DNA from: VBDM01 sp035637655
GTDB lineage: Bacteria; Pseudomonadota; Gammaproteobacteria; Burkholderiales; SG8-39
DNA length: 64,000 nucleotides
NCBI GenBank assembly: GCA_035637655.1
Contig: DASPWT010000222.1
Coordinates: forward strand, 1 to 64,000
Direction: 5' to 3'
Shown: positions 1-7,362 of the stretch, piece by piece
Position numbering within the stretch: position 1 is the stretch's first letter
Layout of the letters: the number at the start of each line of letters is the position of its first letter
Notes under the pieces: generated by a model
What the model was told of the DNA's origin: nothing
The model's input: only the letters and a program-made list of their open reading frames with translations
Database searches by the model: none
Position numbers and translations under genes: made by a program

Positions 1-181
1 CGGCGAGAAACACCTGAAGCTCAAGCTCGCGCGCGCCGGGCGCACCGTCGAAGCCATGCGCTTCAACGCGCTCGATCCCCTGCCCTCGACCGTGCGCGCG
101 GCGTACCGGCTCTCGGTCAACGAGTTCAACGGGATGCAGAATCTGCAATTGGTGATCGAGCACTGGGAGCCCACGCGATGA
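1..181 (+). CDS. recJ: RecJ single-stranded-DNA exonuclease, C-terminal end (partial)
   Basis: The reading frame enters from the left edge (first full codon at base 2) and ends at TGA 179-181, giving 59 residues. The pattern HLKLKL, then FNALDPLP, then AYRLSVNEFNG and LQLVIEHWEP matches the C-terminal OB-fold domain of RecJ, a 5'-3' single-stranded DNA exonuclease in recombination and mismatch repair. The catalytic DHH/DHHA1 domains lie outside the window. The stop overlaps the next start as ATGA (178-181), so the downstream gene is probably translationally coupled. The RecJ call rests only on this tail. Confidence 0.8.
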   Translation, partial: GEKHLKLKLARAGRTVEAMRFNALDPLPSTVRAAYRLSVNEFNGMQNLQLVIEHWEPTR

Positions 182-555
182 GCTTCTCGCGCATCAAAAT
201 CTCCTGGCCGAAGGGCGCGGCGGTCGCTGTGCTGGAAGGCACGCCGACTGCGCGAGCGCTCGTCACCGCATTGCCGATCAAGGCGAGAGCTCAGACCTGG
301 GGCCAGGAAGTCTATTTCGAGATTCCGGTCACGGCAAAACTCGAAGGCGACGCGAGGCAGGTCGTCGCGCCCGGCACCGTCTGCTTCTGGGTCGAGGGCC
401 GCTCGCTCGCACTGCCCTGGGGACGCACGCCGATATCCGAAGGAAGCGAATCGCGCCTGGTGACCCGCTGCAACGTCTTGGGCAAGATCGACGGCGACGC
501 GAAGGAGCTCGCTTCGGTGCGCAGCGGCGACACCATGACGATCACCCTGGAGTAG
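178..555 (+). CDS. Cyclophilin-like fold protein (TM1367/DUF369-type)
   Basis: 125-residue cytosolic protein without signal peptide or membrane segment. The PTARALVTALPI segment, then WGQEVYFEIP, then the GTVCFWVEGRSLALPWGRTP stretch and a closing SGDTMTITLE strand match the small Cyclophil_like family (PF04126), which has a cyclophilin-type beta barrel but no established enzymatic activity. The start codon overlaps the recJ stop (ATGA), and the next gene starts two bases after this stop, so recJ and the two small genes look like one operon. The molecular function of the family is unknown to me. Confidence 0.75.
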   Translation: MSFSRIKISWPKGAAVAVLEGTPTARALVTALPIKARAQTWGQEVYFEIPVTAKLEGDARQVVAPGTVCFWVEGRSLALPWGRTPISEGSESRLVTRCNVLGKIDGDAKELASVRSGDTMTITLE

Positions 556-557
556 CC

Positions 558-770
558 GTGGAGAGAAAACGCGTCAATTCGAGCAAGATCCGCGCGGTCG
601 GCTACGACCCCAAGTCGCAGATCCTGGAGATCGAGTTCAGCGACGGCAGGGTCAATCAGTACCACGGGGTCTCGCCCGAAGTGTACCGCCAGTTCATGGC
701 CGCGCCCTCGCCGACGAGTTTCTTCGAGGACAAGATCGATGAGAGTTTTCCGTCGAGCCGCATAAGGTAG
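558..770 (+). CDS. KTSC domain protein
   Basis: 70-residue protein starting at GTG 558, two bases after the previous stop. It begins with VNSSKIRAVGYDPKSQILEIEFSDG and continues to YHGVSPEVYRQFMAAPSPTSFF, which is the layout of the KTSC domain (PF13619): a Ser-rich first strand, the GYD turn, the Y-x-GV-P segment and a C-terminal S-x-G/F turn. Such proteins are short and sometimes fused to lysyl-tRNA synthetase or phage proteins; their role is not established. Its TAG stop (768-770) lies at the left edge of the repeated prfB leader, so this gene marks the chromosomal side of the insertion. Confidence 0.8.
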   Translation: MERKRVNSSKIRAVGYDPKSQILEIEFSDGRVNQYHGVSPEVYRQFMAAPSPTSFFEDKIDESFPSSRIR

Positions 771-927
771 CGCGTATACAGGAAAGCCACCGATGTGGGG
801 GATATACAAGGGGCATTGCCCCCTTGTTCGATACCTCCCCTATAATGCGCGTTTTTCGAGCGAAAGCCATCATGGAAGCCGAACGCATCAATCAAATCGC
901 CTCGACGCTCTCCGACCTGAACACGCG
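766..927 (+). repeat. Direct repeat, left copy of prfB leader and first codons
   Basis: Homologous to 4406-4559. It contains the same core: GTAGCGCG, TGTGGGGGAT, a stem-loop at 807-826, the TATAAT box at 841-846, and ATG 872 with codons for MEAERINQIASTLSDLNTR. Differences are scattered: a longer spacer near 785-795, TTTTTCGAGCGAAAG against TCCCAGAGAAG before the start codon, CAA for CAG, and GAC for GGC. Divergence at many sites argues against a fresh target duplication. Confidence 0.85.
807..846 (+). promoter_or_regulatory. Stem-loop and promoter of the left prfB leader copy
   Basis: CAAGGGG (807-813) pairs perfectly with CCCCTTG (820-826) around a six-base loop. The perfect -10 box TATAAT follows at 841-846. 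The only -35-like hexamer is TTGCCC (816-821) with a 19-base spacer, inside the stem. The arrangement is conserved in the second copy, which supports function. In this copy the promoter now drives the truncated prfB start and probably the cassette genes. Confidence 0.5.
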
Positions 928-1006
928 TTTACCTCATGCTCTACCCAAAGAGCCGCTTGCAGGAAGCACTCAACAGCCACCCGGAACTTGCCGCGAAAGT
1001 ATTTGA
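872..1006 (+). pseudogene. prfB 5' fragment (truncated duplicate)
   Basis: ATG 872 starts 18 codons that match the beginning of the intact prfB (MEAERINQIASTLS and so on). At about base 928 the similarity to prfB stops and the frame runs on through unrelated sequence to TGA 1004-1006. The resulting 44-residue reading frame lacks the frameshift site and every functional RF2 domain, so it cannot be a release factor. It overlaps the methyltransferase remnant in another frame. If translated from the upstream promoter it would make a short chimeric peptide with no expected function. Confidence 0.7.
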
Positions 1007-1175
1007 GGCGCTCCAGCGTGTCACGCTTGGCCAGTTCATCTCCGAGGGCCGGGATTACGGCGGAGGCCTGCACAAGGTGGAGCCGAAAGAGCTGGCGCAG
1101 ATTCCAACCCGCGCCGTGCTAGAGAGCATTGACGGACACGTGCGCATCGAGCGGCAGGAAAAACTGTTCGCATAG
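928..1175 (+). pseudogene. DNA methyltransferase C-terminal remnant
   Basis: From the junction at about 928 the frame ending at TAG 1173-1175 reads VYLMLYPKSRLQEAL, then VFEALQRVTLGQFISEGRDYGGGLHKVEPKELAQIP. The LYPK segment and the GR-YGGGLHK-EPKEL motif are typical of the extreme C terminus of large adenine-specific DNA methyltransferases (N-6 DNA methylase/Eco57I-like). The catalytic domain with its NPPY and SAM-binding motifs is absent. The first in-frame ATG is at 936, giving 79 residues. The gene was evidently cut by the prfB junction. It ends 11 bases before the DUF5677 gene, suggesting that all three were once one operon. The family assignment is from memory of the motif. Confidence 0.6.
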
Positions 1176-1186
1176 ACGGGCCAAGC

Positions 1187-2422
1187 ATGGATACTCTCCA
1201 ACAATCGTTGAACCAAGTAATGGCATCATTGCCAGAGCTTTTTCTCGAAAACCTGATTTCAAAGAAACTGCGAGATCAGGGAATTACGGCACCGAAAACG
1301 CTTTCGGGCAAGATTGCAAAGCACATTTTGAGCGGCAACAGCGAGCCGTTTGTATACAAGCGAGGCACATATGCAAGGGATGTAACCCTCGACCTAAAAG
1401 AAACTGATCTAGATGAAATGACGCATGCGCTTGATCGCTTCTGCAAGACGCAACTGCCCAAATTACTTCCTGACGTTGCTGGACGAATCTCCAAAACGGT
1501 ACTCAAAGACCTGAAGTCTCGTTGGGTCCATGAACAGGCTCTGCAGGAGACAGAATTGTCAGAGTTTCGCAAGCGGCTGGAGGATAGATGGGGCAAACCG
1601 CTTGGTCAGCTGCGAATGCTCATAACAATGACCCGCGAATGGTGTCAGGAGGCCCATAACCACGTGAATTCTTTGAAAACAAGCAAGAAGAAACAGGTTC
1701 GAGAGATTTTGATTCGATTGCTCGTCCGGGCTTGTCAGGTGACAGATGAAATCATCTGTCTCCTGGAAAATGGGTTTGCTGATGGCGCGATGGCTCGCTG
1801 GATAACGCTTCACGAGATCGGGGTCGTGGCCACTGTCATCTCGCATCACGGCGAGAGTATTGCTGAACGTTATGTTGCACACCAAGCCGTTGAATCGAAG
1901 CGTGCAATGAATAAGTATTTGAGTTGCTGTGCGCCACTTGAGTATAAGCCGTTATCAGCTCGGGAAGTAAAGAAAATTATCAAGGCATACGACGCAGCTA
2001 TTGCGAAGTACGGTAAAGACTTTGATGCAGACTATGGATGGGCCACGTTGCATCTGAAAAAGAAAAGGGTGACTTTTTCTGATCTTGAAGCGGAAGCCGG
2101 ACGTGCAGAAATGCGCTCGTACTATCAAATGGGCAACGATAACGTACATGCTGGGGTAAAAAGCATGTTCGTAAGATTGGGGCTACTCGACGATTATAGT
2201 GGACTGCTTGCCGGACGTAGCAACGCTGGCCTGATGGAACCGGGGCAAAATGCCGCACATACTCTGACGCAAATTGCAGCTCTTGTGCGCTTACCGGGTA
2301 AGTTTGATGACCTCGTGATTGGGCAGATGATCCGGATGCTCAGAGATGAAATTCCGCGCTCTTTCTATGATGCGGATAAACGCCTTCGCAGAGATGATAA
2401 ACGATATAAAGCCCTCAATTGA
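1187..2422 (+). CDS. DUF5677-family protein of the prfB insertion
   Basis: 411-residue, largely helical cytosolic protein. Residues about 165-225 (RLLVRACQVTDEIICLLENG, then GAMARWITLHEIGVVA and ISHHGESIAERYVAHQAVE) and a later YGKDFDADYGWA segment match what I know of DUF5677 (PF18928), a family of unknown function often seen in accessory and defence loci. A conserved-looking NDNVHAG motif lies at about residues 317-323. The N-terminal 150 residues are charged and probably helical. Base composition is distinctly lower in GC than the flanks, a sign of transfer. The gene follows the methyltransferase remnant by 11 bases and precedes the 641-residue gene by 16 bases. No strong Shine-Dalgarno is seen before ATG 1187. 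Biochemical function is unknown. Confidence 0.7.
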   Translation: MDTLQQSLNQVMASLPELFLENLISKKLRDQGITAPKTLSGKIAKHILSGNSEPFVYKRGTYARDVTLDLKETDLDEMTHALDRFCKTQLPKLLPDVAGRISKTVLKDLKSRWVHEQALQETELSEFRKRLEDRWGKPLGQLRMLITMTREWCQEAHNHVNSLKTSKKKQVREILIRLLVRACQVTDEIICLLENGFADGAMARWITLHEIGVVATVISHHGESIAERYVAHQAVESKRAMNKYLSCCAPLEYKPLSAREVKKIIKAYDAAIAKYGKDFDADYGWATLHLKKKRVTFSDLEAEAGRAEMRSYYQMGNDNVHAGVKSMFVRLGLLDDYSGLLAGRSNAGLMEPGQNAAHTLTQIAALVRLPGKFDDLVIGQMIRMLRDEIPRSFYDADKRLRRDDKRYKALN

Positions 2423-2438
2423 ACCGTGAGGCGCGTGT

Positions 2439-4364
2439 GTGACTGCAATCCTGAACCGCGATGATGCGCCCAGCCATTTGTCTAGCATTTCCGAGTTGGA
2501 TTTCTCCGCTGATCTCTTCGCTGAGCGCCTGGCTGGTCCTCGGTTTCGGCTCGGAGCGTGGACGATCACATCGACCCGCGATGAGCGAGGCGTTGAGGAT
2601 GAAGTCATGCGACAAAGCCTCCTACTCGCTCCCGAGGGCTTTGCATCGTTCTTCGACAAGCTGGAGTCTGTCGGCAACGCCCTTCATAACCTTGGGAAGC
2701 CAGGCGGTTCAGTCCACAATAGGAATGGCGAGAAAGAGTACATTTATTTTCCATTCCATCAGTTTGAATTTCCGTTCACTTCGGACGTCTGCGAGCCGCT
2801 GGTGTTCGTCTGGTCTGACACATCTGGCGTCCGACTCTTTATCAATCCCGATCTATGGATGTTCTTTGACCTGGAGGAGAAAACCCCTGGAAGTGGCATC
2901 TGGTGGGACCCACGGCGGGGAGCCGACGTTCTACTCCGGCGTGTGATGGACGAAGGTCACCTAGAGACTGTTGAAATCCGAACGGACTACCTACTCAAAT
3001 ACCTCCAAGCCCGCCAGATGCCATTGCTTGTCGGTCATTATCGCCATCTCCACCTCTTTAATCCTTCGCAGAGCGCGATTGGAGCATTTGTGGCGGGAGA
3101 CCTGACACTGGGCTCCCCGGACCAGGGTGCCAAGGCGATCTTACAGAACTGTGGGCTACGACAGGGCCTTACAGGCGGGGCGGAATTTCTGCAACGCCGG
3201 TTACATTTGTGGTTTGAAATCAAACCGCCTGCAATCGACGTTGACGACCCCTGGGCCGACGCGCCGTCTTTTGATCCATACGCATTCACTCTGCCGACGC
3301 GCGCGGGTCTTGTTGCCCCCGCGCGTTGGAAGCATCTCCGACGCAGCGACGAAAAAAAATTTGAAGGCACCACTTGCGATTTCATGGATCGCGTCTTCTT
3401 CCGCCAGGAAGTGTTAACGAAATACGAGGGAACTGCTGGTTTCGACGTAAAGGATGACGGTTCCGTGTCCTGCTGCCATTATTGGGGGCTTGTCCGTAGC
3501 ACGAGCCGCCTTGGCAACGAGCTGCTTTCTACCGCCATCGGTGATTTCGCCGAAGGTGCCCCCTTCGAGGAGTGGCCACACTGGAAACAATATGCCGTTG
3601 AACCACCGAGCCCGGAGACCGCAAAATCGCTTGCCCAAGAAACGACTATCCCAGAGACCGTGAATTCCTTGGTGAATGCACTGAATAGACTTAACGCCGC
3701 GTTTGCGGAGATGGCCGCTTCGCTCGGTGTGACGATTACGGAACCGCTCTGGCGTGGTTCCCTCGACAGTCTGGCGGGGCGTCAGCTGAAATGGGTCTAT
3801 CCTGCTACCGCCGATGACGATGAGTTCATCAAGAGAGCCACGCTCGCTTCAACTCTTTTCTTGGATGGTCTGCAGCCCGCATCGTTGCGCAAGCTGCTCA
3901 ATGCGGTCGGTAAGAAACTCCACGAGACCCTCGAAAAGTCACCCAAGCCTCTTGGGTCACGCAACCTGCTACAACGAGCAACTCTCATTGCCCTAATGGT
4001 CGAGGGCATTCAGCCCAAGAAGGCCAGACTCCCAATGTTAGTGAAACAGGCAGAAGCAAAAGCCAAGAGCGCTGCAGAGTCTGACCTTCAGAAAGAACTG
4101 GAACAATTGCACAAGCGAGTCCGAGATGAGTTTGCTCCATTGGCCTTTCTGTACGATCTGCGCACCCACGGTGGCTTAGCTCACCCCCCGAACAAAGAGG
4201 AGGCTGCCGCTGCAGCGACAAAACTCGGCCTTCCCAGGGAAAACTGGCACCGTACTGACTATCTCCGCCTTCTGAGGCTTATTACAGAAAGTGTGGACCG
4301 AATCAGTGAACATTTTGAGTCTGCTGCAGACGGCCTAGCATCGGCAAACAACTCCTACATGTAA
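2439..4364 (+). CDS. Unknown 641-residue protein with C-terminal HEPN-like motif
   Basis: Starts at GTG 2439, 16 bases after the DUF5677 stop, with GAGG about eight bases upstream. I do not recognise the family. The N-terminal half (to about residue 350) is mixed alpha/beta and rich in aromatic residues (for example FPFHQFEFPF and LWMFFDLEEK). Residues about 400-560 are helical and charged, with a Lys/Glu-rich coiled stretch at about 540-570. Near the C terminus, DLRTHGGLAH (R575, H582) fits the R-x(4-6)-H signature of HEPN ribonucleases, as in RNxxxH-bearing Apea-like proteins, followed by a long helix. No membrane segment or signal peptide. The partner gene and the methyltransferase remnant suggest a defence role. 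This is inference; the HEPN reading rests on one short motif. Confidence 0.6.
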   Translation: MTAILNRDDAPSHLSSISELDFSADLFAERLAGPRFRLGAWTITSTRDERGVEDEVMRQSLLLAPEGFASFFDKLESVGNALHNLGKPGGSVHNRNGEKEYIYFPFHQFEFPFTSDVCEPLVFVWSDTSGVRLFINPDLWMFFDLEEKTPGSGIWWDPRRGADVLLRRVMDEGHLETVEIRTDYLLKYLQARQMPLLVGHYRHLHLFNPSQSAIGAFVAGDLTLGSPDQGAKAILQNCGLRQGLTGGAEFLQRRLHLWFEIKPPAIDVDDPWADAPSFDPYAFTLPTRAGLVAPARWKHLRRSDEKKFEGTTCDFMDRVFFRQEVLTKYEGTAGFDVKDDGSVSCCHYWGLVRSTSRLGNELLSTAIGDFAEGAPFEEWPHWKQYAVEPPSPETAKSLAQETTIPETVNSLVNALNRLNAAFAEMAASLGVTITEPLWRGSLDSLAGRQLKWVYPATADDDEFIKRATLASTLFLDGLQPASLRKLLNAVGKKLHETLEKSPKPLGSRNLLQRATLIALMVEGIQPKKARLPMLVKQAEAKAKSAAESDLQKELEQLHKRVRDEFAPLAFLYDLRTHGGLAHPPNKEEAAAAATKLGLPRENWHRTDYLRLLRLITESVDRISEHFESAADGLASANNSYM

Positions 4365-4405
4365 TTGCATTTCATCCGGCAACGCTACGCGCCTCAACGC
4401 GCCTG

Positions 4406-4559
4406 AAGTAGCGCGCACGCAGGATGTGTGGGGGATCTACAAGAGGGCATAGCCCCCTTGTTCGATACCTCCCCTATAATGCGCGTTTCCCAGAGAAGCC
4501 ATCATGGAAGCCGAACGCATCAATCAGATCGCCTCGACGCTCTCCGGCCTGAACACGCG
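4406..4559 (+). repeat. Direct repeat, right copy of prfB leader and first codons
   Basis: Counterpart of 766-927. It shares GTAGCGCG, TGTGGGGGAT, the imperfect stem at 4440-4460, the identical block from CCCCCTTGTTCGATACC through the TATAAT box to GCGCGTTT, and the first 18 prfB codons with a few substitutions. This copy leads into full-length prfB and is therefore the one serving the essential gene today. Confidence 0.85.
4440..4480 (+). promoter_or_regulatory. prfB promoter and leader stem
   Basis: TATAAT at 4475-4480 lies 23 bases before the prfB ATG. Upstream, CAAGAGGG (4440-4447) pairs with CCCCCTTG (4453-4460) with one A-C mismatch around CATAG. No convincing -35 hexamer is present. 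The stem and -10 box are also present in the left copy, so the unit is conserved despite point differences between the two. Confidence 0.5.
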
Positions 4560-5608
4560 GTCGGAAGAGCTGCGGAGGTATCTTTGACTTCGAGGGCAAG
4601 CAGGCGCGCCTCGCCGAAGTAGCGAGGGAGCTCGAAAAGCCGGACGTCTGGTCCGATCCCAAGCGCGCCCAGGAGCTGGGGCGCGAAAAGAAACAGCTCG
4701 AGAACACCGTCCGCGTCTTCGCCGGCCTCGATGGCCAGCTGCGCGACGCCCGGGAGCTGTTCCAGCTCGCGCGCTCCGAGAACGACGATGCGACGCTCGC
4801 GGCGATCGAGACCGACGTCGCGCAGGCCGGGAAGACCATCGCGGACCTCGAATTCCGGCGCATGTTCTCCAATCCGCTCGACCCCAACAACTGCTTCATG
4901 GATATCCAGTCGGGATCGGGGGGCACCGAAGCCCAAGACTGGGCGCAGATGCTCGAGCGCATGTACGCCAGGTACTGCGACCGCAAGGGCTATCGCATGG
5001 AGGTGCTCGAGGAGTCGCCGGGCGAAGTCGCCGGCATCAAGAGCGCTTCGCTCAAGATCACGGGGAGCTACGCCTACGGGCACCTGCGCACCGAAAGCGG
5101 CGTGCATCGCCTGGTGCGCAAGTCGCCGTTCGATTCGAACGCCCGGCGCCACACCTCGTTCGCGAGCGTGTTCGTCTATCCCGAGGTCGACGAGGACATC
5201 CAGGTCGCGGTGAATCCCGCCGATCTGCGCATCGACACCTACCGCGCTTCCGGCGCCGGCGGACAGCACGTCAACAAGACCGATTCGGCCGTGCGCATCA
5301 CCCATTTGCCGAGCGGCATCGTGGTACAGTGCCAAAATGACCGCTCGCAGCACCGCAACCGCGCGGAAGCCATGGCGATGCTGAAATCGAAGCTGTACGA
5401 GCTGGAGCTGCGCAAGCTCCAGGCCGAGCGCGACAAGCTCGCGTCCGCCAAGACCGACATCGAGTGGGGACACCAGATCCGCAGTTACGTCCTCGACCAG
5501 TCGCGCATCAAGGACCTGCGCACCGGCGTGGAGATCGGCAATACGCAGAGAGTGCTCGACGGCGATCTCGACGACTTTATCTCCGCTAGCCTGAAGAAGG
5601 GCGTATAA
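4504..5608 (+). CDS. prfB: Peptide chain release factor 2, expressed by programmed +1 frameshift
   Basis: Coding sequence is join(4504..4584, 4586..5608), 367 residues (E. coli RF2 is 365). The zero frame ends after 27 codons at an in-frame TGA (4585-4587); skipping T4585 restores the frame. RF2 recognises UGA and UAA stop codons on the ribosome. The stop-recognition tripeptide SPF lies at about residues 207-209 and the catalytic GGQ at 252-254, within GAGGQHVNKTDSAVRITH. The N-terminal helical domain spans roughly residues 1-100. Neighbours recJ and lysS are typical companions. Expression is autoregulated: low RF2 favours the frameshift at the internal UGA. The 5' end is duplicated upstream at 872. 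Confidence 0.95.
4574..4588 (+). promoter_or_regulatory. Programmed +1 frameshift site of prfB
   Basis: GGAGG (4574-4578) is followed by TATCTTTGAC. The CTT (4582-4584) then TGA (4585-4587) with C4588 is the classic slippery site: P-site tRNA-Leu slips from CUU to UUU while the GGAGG stimulator pairs with 16S rRNA. The spacing of three bases between stimulator and CTT matches the E. coli site. Confidence 0.95.
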
Positions 5609-5631
5609 CGCATACACGCTACGAGGGTTCC

Positions 5632-5892
5632 GTGCTCTGTGACATCTATCAATCTCGAAAAAGTAGCGCGACAAGTGTTCTGGTACGGGCCGGCACGTCT
5701 ATAGATTCAATTCTTCCGAAACTCCCACTACAACTCCGCGAGTTGGTTTACTGGAAACAGCGAGACATTACACCGGGAGATAACTTGCTCGGCTCTGAAC
5801 CAGCCGAAGTATTCACTTCCATAGACACACAGGGCTATTACATTCACAAATTCCCCATTGAGATCCGCCAACCAGATCAGCTTCCCACAGAG
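5632..5892 (+). other. AT-rich N-terminal domain fused in frame to lysS
   Basis: About 87 codons with composition unlike prfB and the LysRS body (many TCT, ATA, TTA, ACA codons). It begins LCDIYQSRKSS, has WKQRDITPGDNLLG in the middle and ends DTQGYYIHKFPIEI. The overall pattern (DIY start, acidic middle, GYxI end, about 75 residues) resembles small stand-alone betaproteobacterial proteins of the DUF6139 kind, but that match is from memory and weak. It may be a small gene that lost its stop, or inserted DNA that replaced the normal lysS start. Confidence 0.4.
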
Positions 5893-7362
5893 AACCAGTT
5901 AATTGAGGATCGGCGCGCCAAGCTCGCCGAGCTGCGAAAGCGCGGCACCGCGTTTCCGAACGACTTTCGCCGCGAGCATCTCGCCGGCGACCTCCACAGC
6001 GCCTGGGACGGGAAATCCAACGAGGAGATCGAGCCCAAGGCCGTCAAGGCGACGGTCGCCGGCCGCATGATGCTCAAGCGCGTCATGGGAAAGGCGAGCT
6101 TCGCCACGCTCCAGGACATGAGCGGCCGCATCCAGCTCTATGCGACGCGCGACGGGGTCGGCGAAGCCGCCTACGAGGCCTTCAAGCACTACGACCTCGG
6201 CGACATCCTCGGTGCGAAAGGAACCCTGTTCAAGACCAAGACCGGCGAGCTTTCGGTGAAAGTGACGGACCTGCGCCTGCTCGTGAAGGCGCTGCGGCCG
6301 CTGCCGGAGAAATTCCACGGGCTCGCCGACCAGGAGCAGAAGTACCGCCAGCGCTACGTGGACCTCATCATGAACGAGGAAACGCGCGGCGTGTTCCAGA
6401 CGCGCAGCCGCATCGTGCACGTGATCCGGGAATTCATGACAGGCAAGGGTTTTCTAGAGGTCGAGACGCCGATGATGCAACCGATCCCGGGCGGCGCGAA
6501 CGCGAAGCCGTTCAAGACGCATCACAACGCGCTCGACATGGAGCTTTTCCTGCGCGTCGCGCCCGAGCTCTATCTCAAGCGCCTGGTGGTGGGCGGATTC
6601 GAAAAGGTGTTCGAGATCAACCGGAACTTCAGGAACGAAGGCATCTCGACGCGGCACAACCCCGAGTTCACCATGCTCGAGTTCTACGAGGCTTACCGGG
6701 ATTACTGCTACCTCATGGACTTCACCGAGGAAATGCTGCGTGACCTCGCTCGGAAGGTGCTCGGCACCTTGCAGCTGAGCTACGGCGAGCACGCGATCGA
6801 CCTCGCCGGCCCGTTCGAGAGGCTCACACTCCTCCACGCTATTCGAAAGTTCCACCCCGAGATTACCGCGGCGGATCTCGGGAGCCGCGAAGCCTTGATT
6901 GCGGTGTTGAAGAAGCGCGGCGTCGAGCCGCCGGCGAAGGCCGGCGTCGGTGCGCTGCAGCTCGCGCTTTTCGAAGCGACCACCGAAGCGCGGCTGATCC
7001 AGCCCACCTTCATCGTGGACTACCCCGCCGAGGTGTCGCCGCTTGCGCGGCGCAATGACAGGAATCGCGAGGTCGCCGATCGCTTCGAGCTCTACATCGC
7101 CGGGCGCGAGATCGCGAACGGCTTCTCCGAGCTGAACGACCCCGAGGACCAGGCGGCGCGTTTCGACGAGCAGGCCAGGGCGAAGGCTGCGGGCGACGAG
7201 GCGTCCATGTACTACGACGCCGATTACATCCGGGCCCTGGAGTACGGCCTGCCGCCCACCGCGGGCGAGGGCGTGGGCATAGACCGATTGGTGATGCTTT
7301 TGACGAACAGCCCCAGCATTCGCGACGTGCTGCTGTTTCCCCATCTGCGTCAGGAAACCTGA
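5632..7362 (+). CDS. lysS: Lysyl-tRNA synthetase, class II, with unusual N-terminal extension
   Basis: LysRS charges tRNA-Lys. The usual protein begins near residue 88 (NQLIEDRRAKLAELRKRG) and fills the remaining 489 residues: an anticodon-binding OB fold (about 145-240), class II motif 1 at about 265-285 (FLEVETPMM), motif 2 (FRNEGISTRHNPEF, about 330-345) and motif 3 near the C terminus (GEGVGIDRLVMLL). Before it the open frame carries about 85 residues from AT-richer DNA. GTG 5632 has a good ribosome-binding site (GAGGG, four bases). No ATG or GTG lies between that domain and the LysRS body; in-frame TTG codons lie at about 5743 and 5785. So either the extension is translated or a rare codon is used. 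Gene is 23 bases after prfB. Confidence 0.9.
   Translation: MLCDIYQSRKSSATSVLVRAGTSIDSILPKLPLQLRELVYWKQRDITPGDNLLGSEPAEVFTSIDTQGYYIHKFPIEIRQPDQLPTENQLIEDRRAKLAELRKRGTAFPNDFRREHLAGDLHSAWDGKSNEEIEPKAVKATVAGRMMLKRVMGKASFATLQDMSGRIQLYATRDGVGEAAYEAFKHYDLGDILGAKGTLFKTKTGELSVKVTDLRLLVKALRPLPEKFHGLADQEQKYRQRYVDLIMNEETRGVFQTRSRIVHVIREFMTGKGFLEVETPMMQPIPGGANAKPFKTHHNALDMELFLRVAPELYLKRLVVGGFEKVFEINRNFRNEGISTRHNPEFTMLEFYEAYRDYCYLMDFTEEMLRDLARKVLGTLQLSYGEHAIDLAGPFERLTLLHAIRKFHPEITAADLGSREALIAVLKKRGVEPPAKAGVGALQLALFEATTEARLIQPTFIVDYPAEVSPLARRNDRNREVADRFELYIAGREIANGFSELNDPEDQAARFDEQARAKAAGDEASMYYDADYIRALEYGLPPTAGEGVGIDRLVMLLTNSPSIRDVLLFPHLRQET

Larger units (their letters stand above)
766..4559 (+). mobile_element. 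Accessory insertion at the 5' end of prfB, bounded by diverged direct repeats
   Basis: The prfB promoter and first 18 codons occur twice, at about 766-927 and 4406-4559, in the same orientation and clearly alike but not identical. Between them lie the tail of a DNA methyltransferase gene, a DUF5677-family gene and a 641-residue unknown gene. The stretch around 1190-2420 is visibly AT-richer than the flanks and has different codon use (AAA, AAT, TTG, ATA frequent). The right copy continues into intact prfB; the left copy breaks off after codon 18. This resembles islands that enter the 5' end of an essential gene and restore it with their own copy of the leader. No integrase, recombinase or terminal inverted repeat is present, so the mechanism is unknown and the element may be a remnant. 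Confidence 0.65.

Noticed and set aside
312..809. Minus-strand 165-residue open frame over the cyclophilin-like and KTSC genes
   Set aside because: It lies opposite two recognisable genes, shows no family motifs and has no ribosome-binding site; it is a GC-rich shadow frame.
4520..5674. Minus-strand 384-residue open frame opposite prfB
   Set aside because: It is antisense to a confidently assigned RF2 gene, and its Arg/Val/Leu/Asp/His-rich composition is typical of shadow frames in GC-rich DNA.
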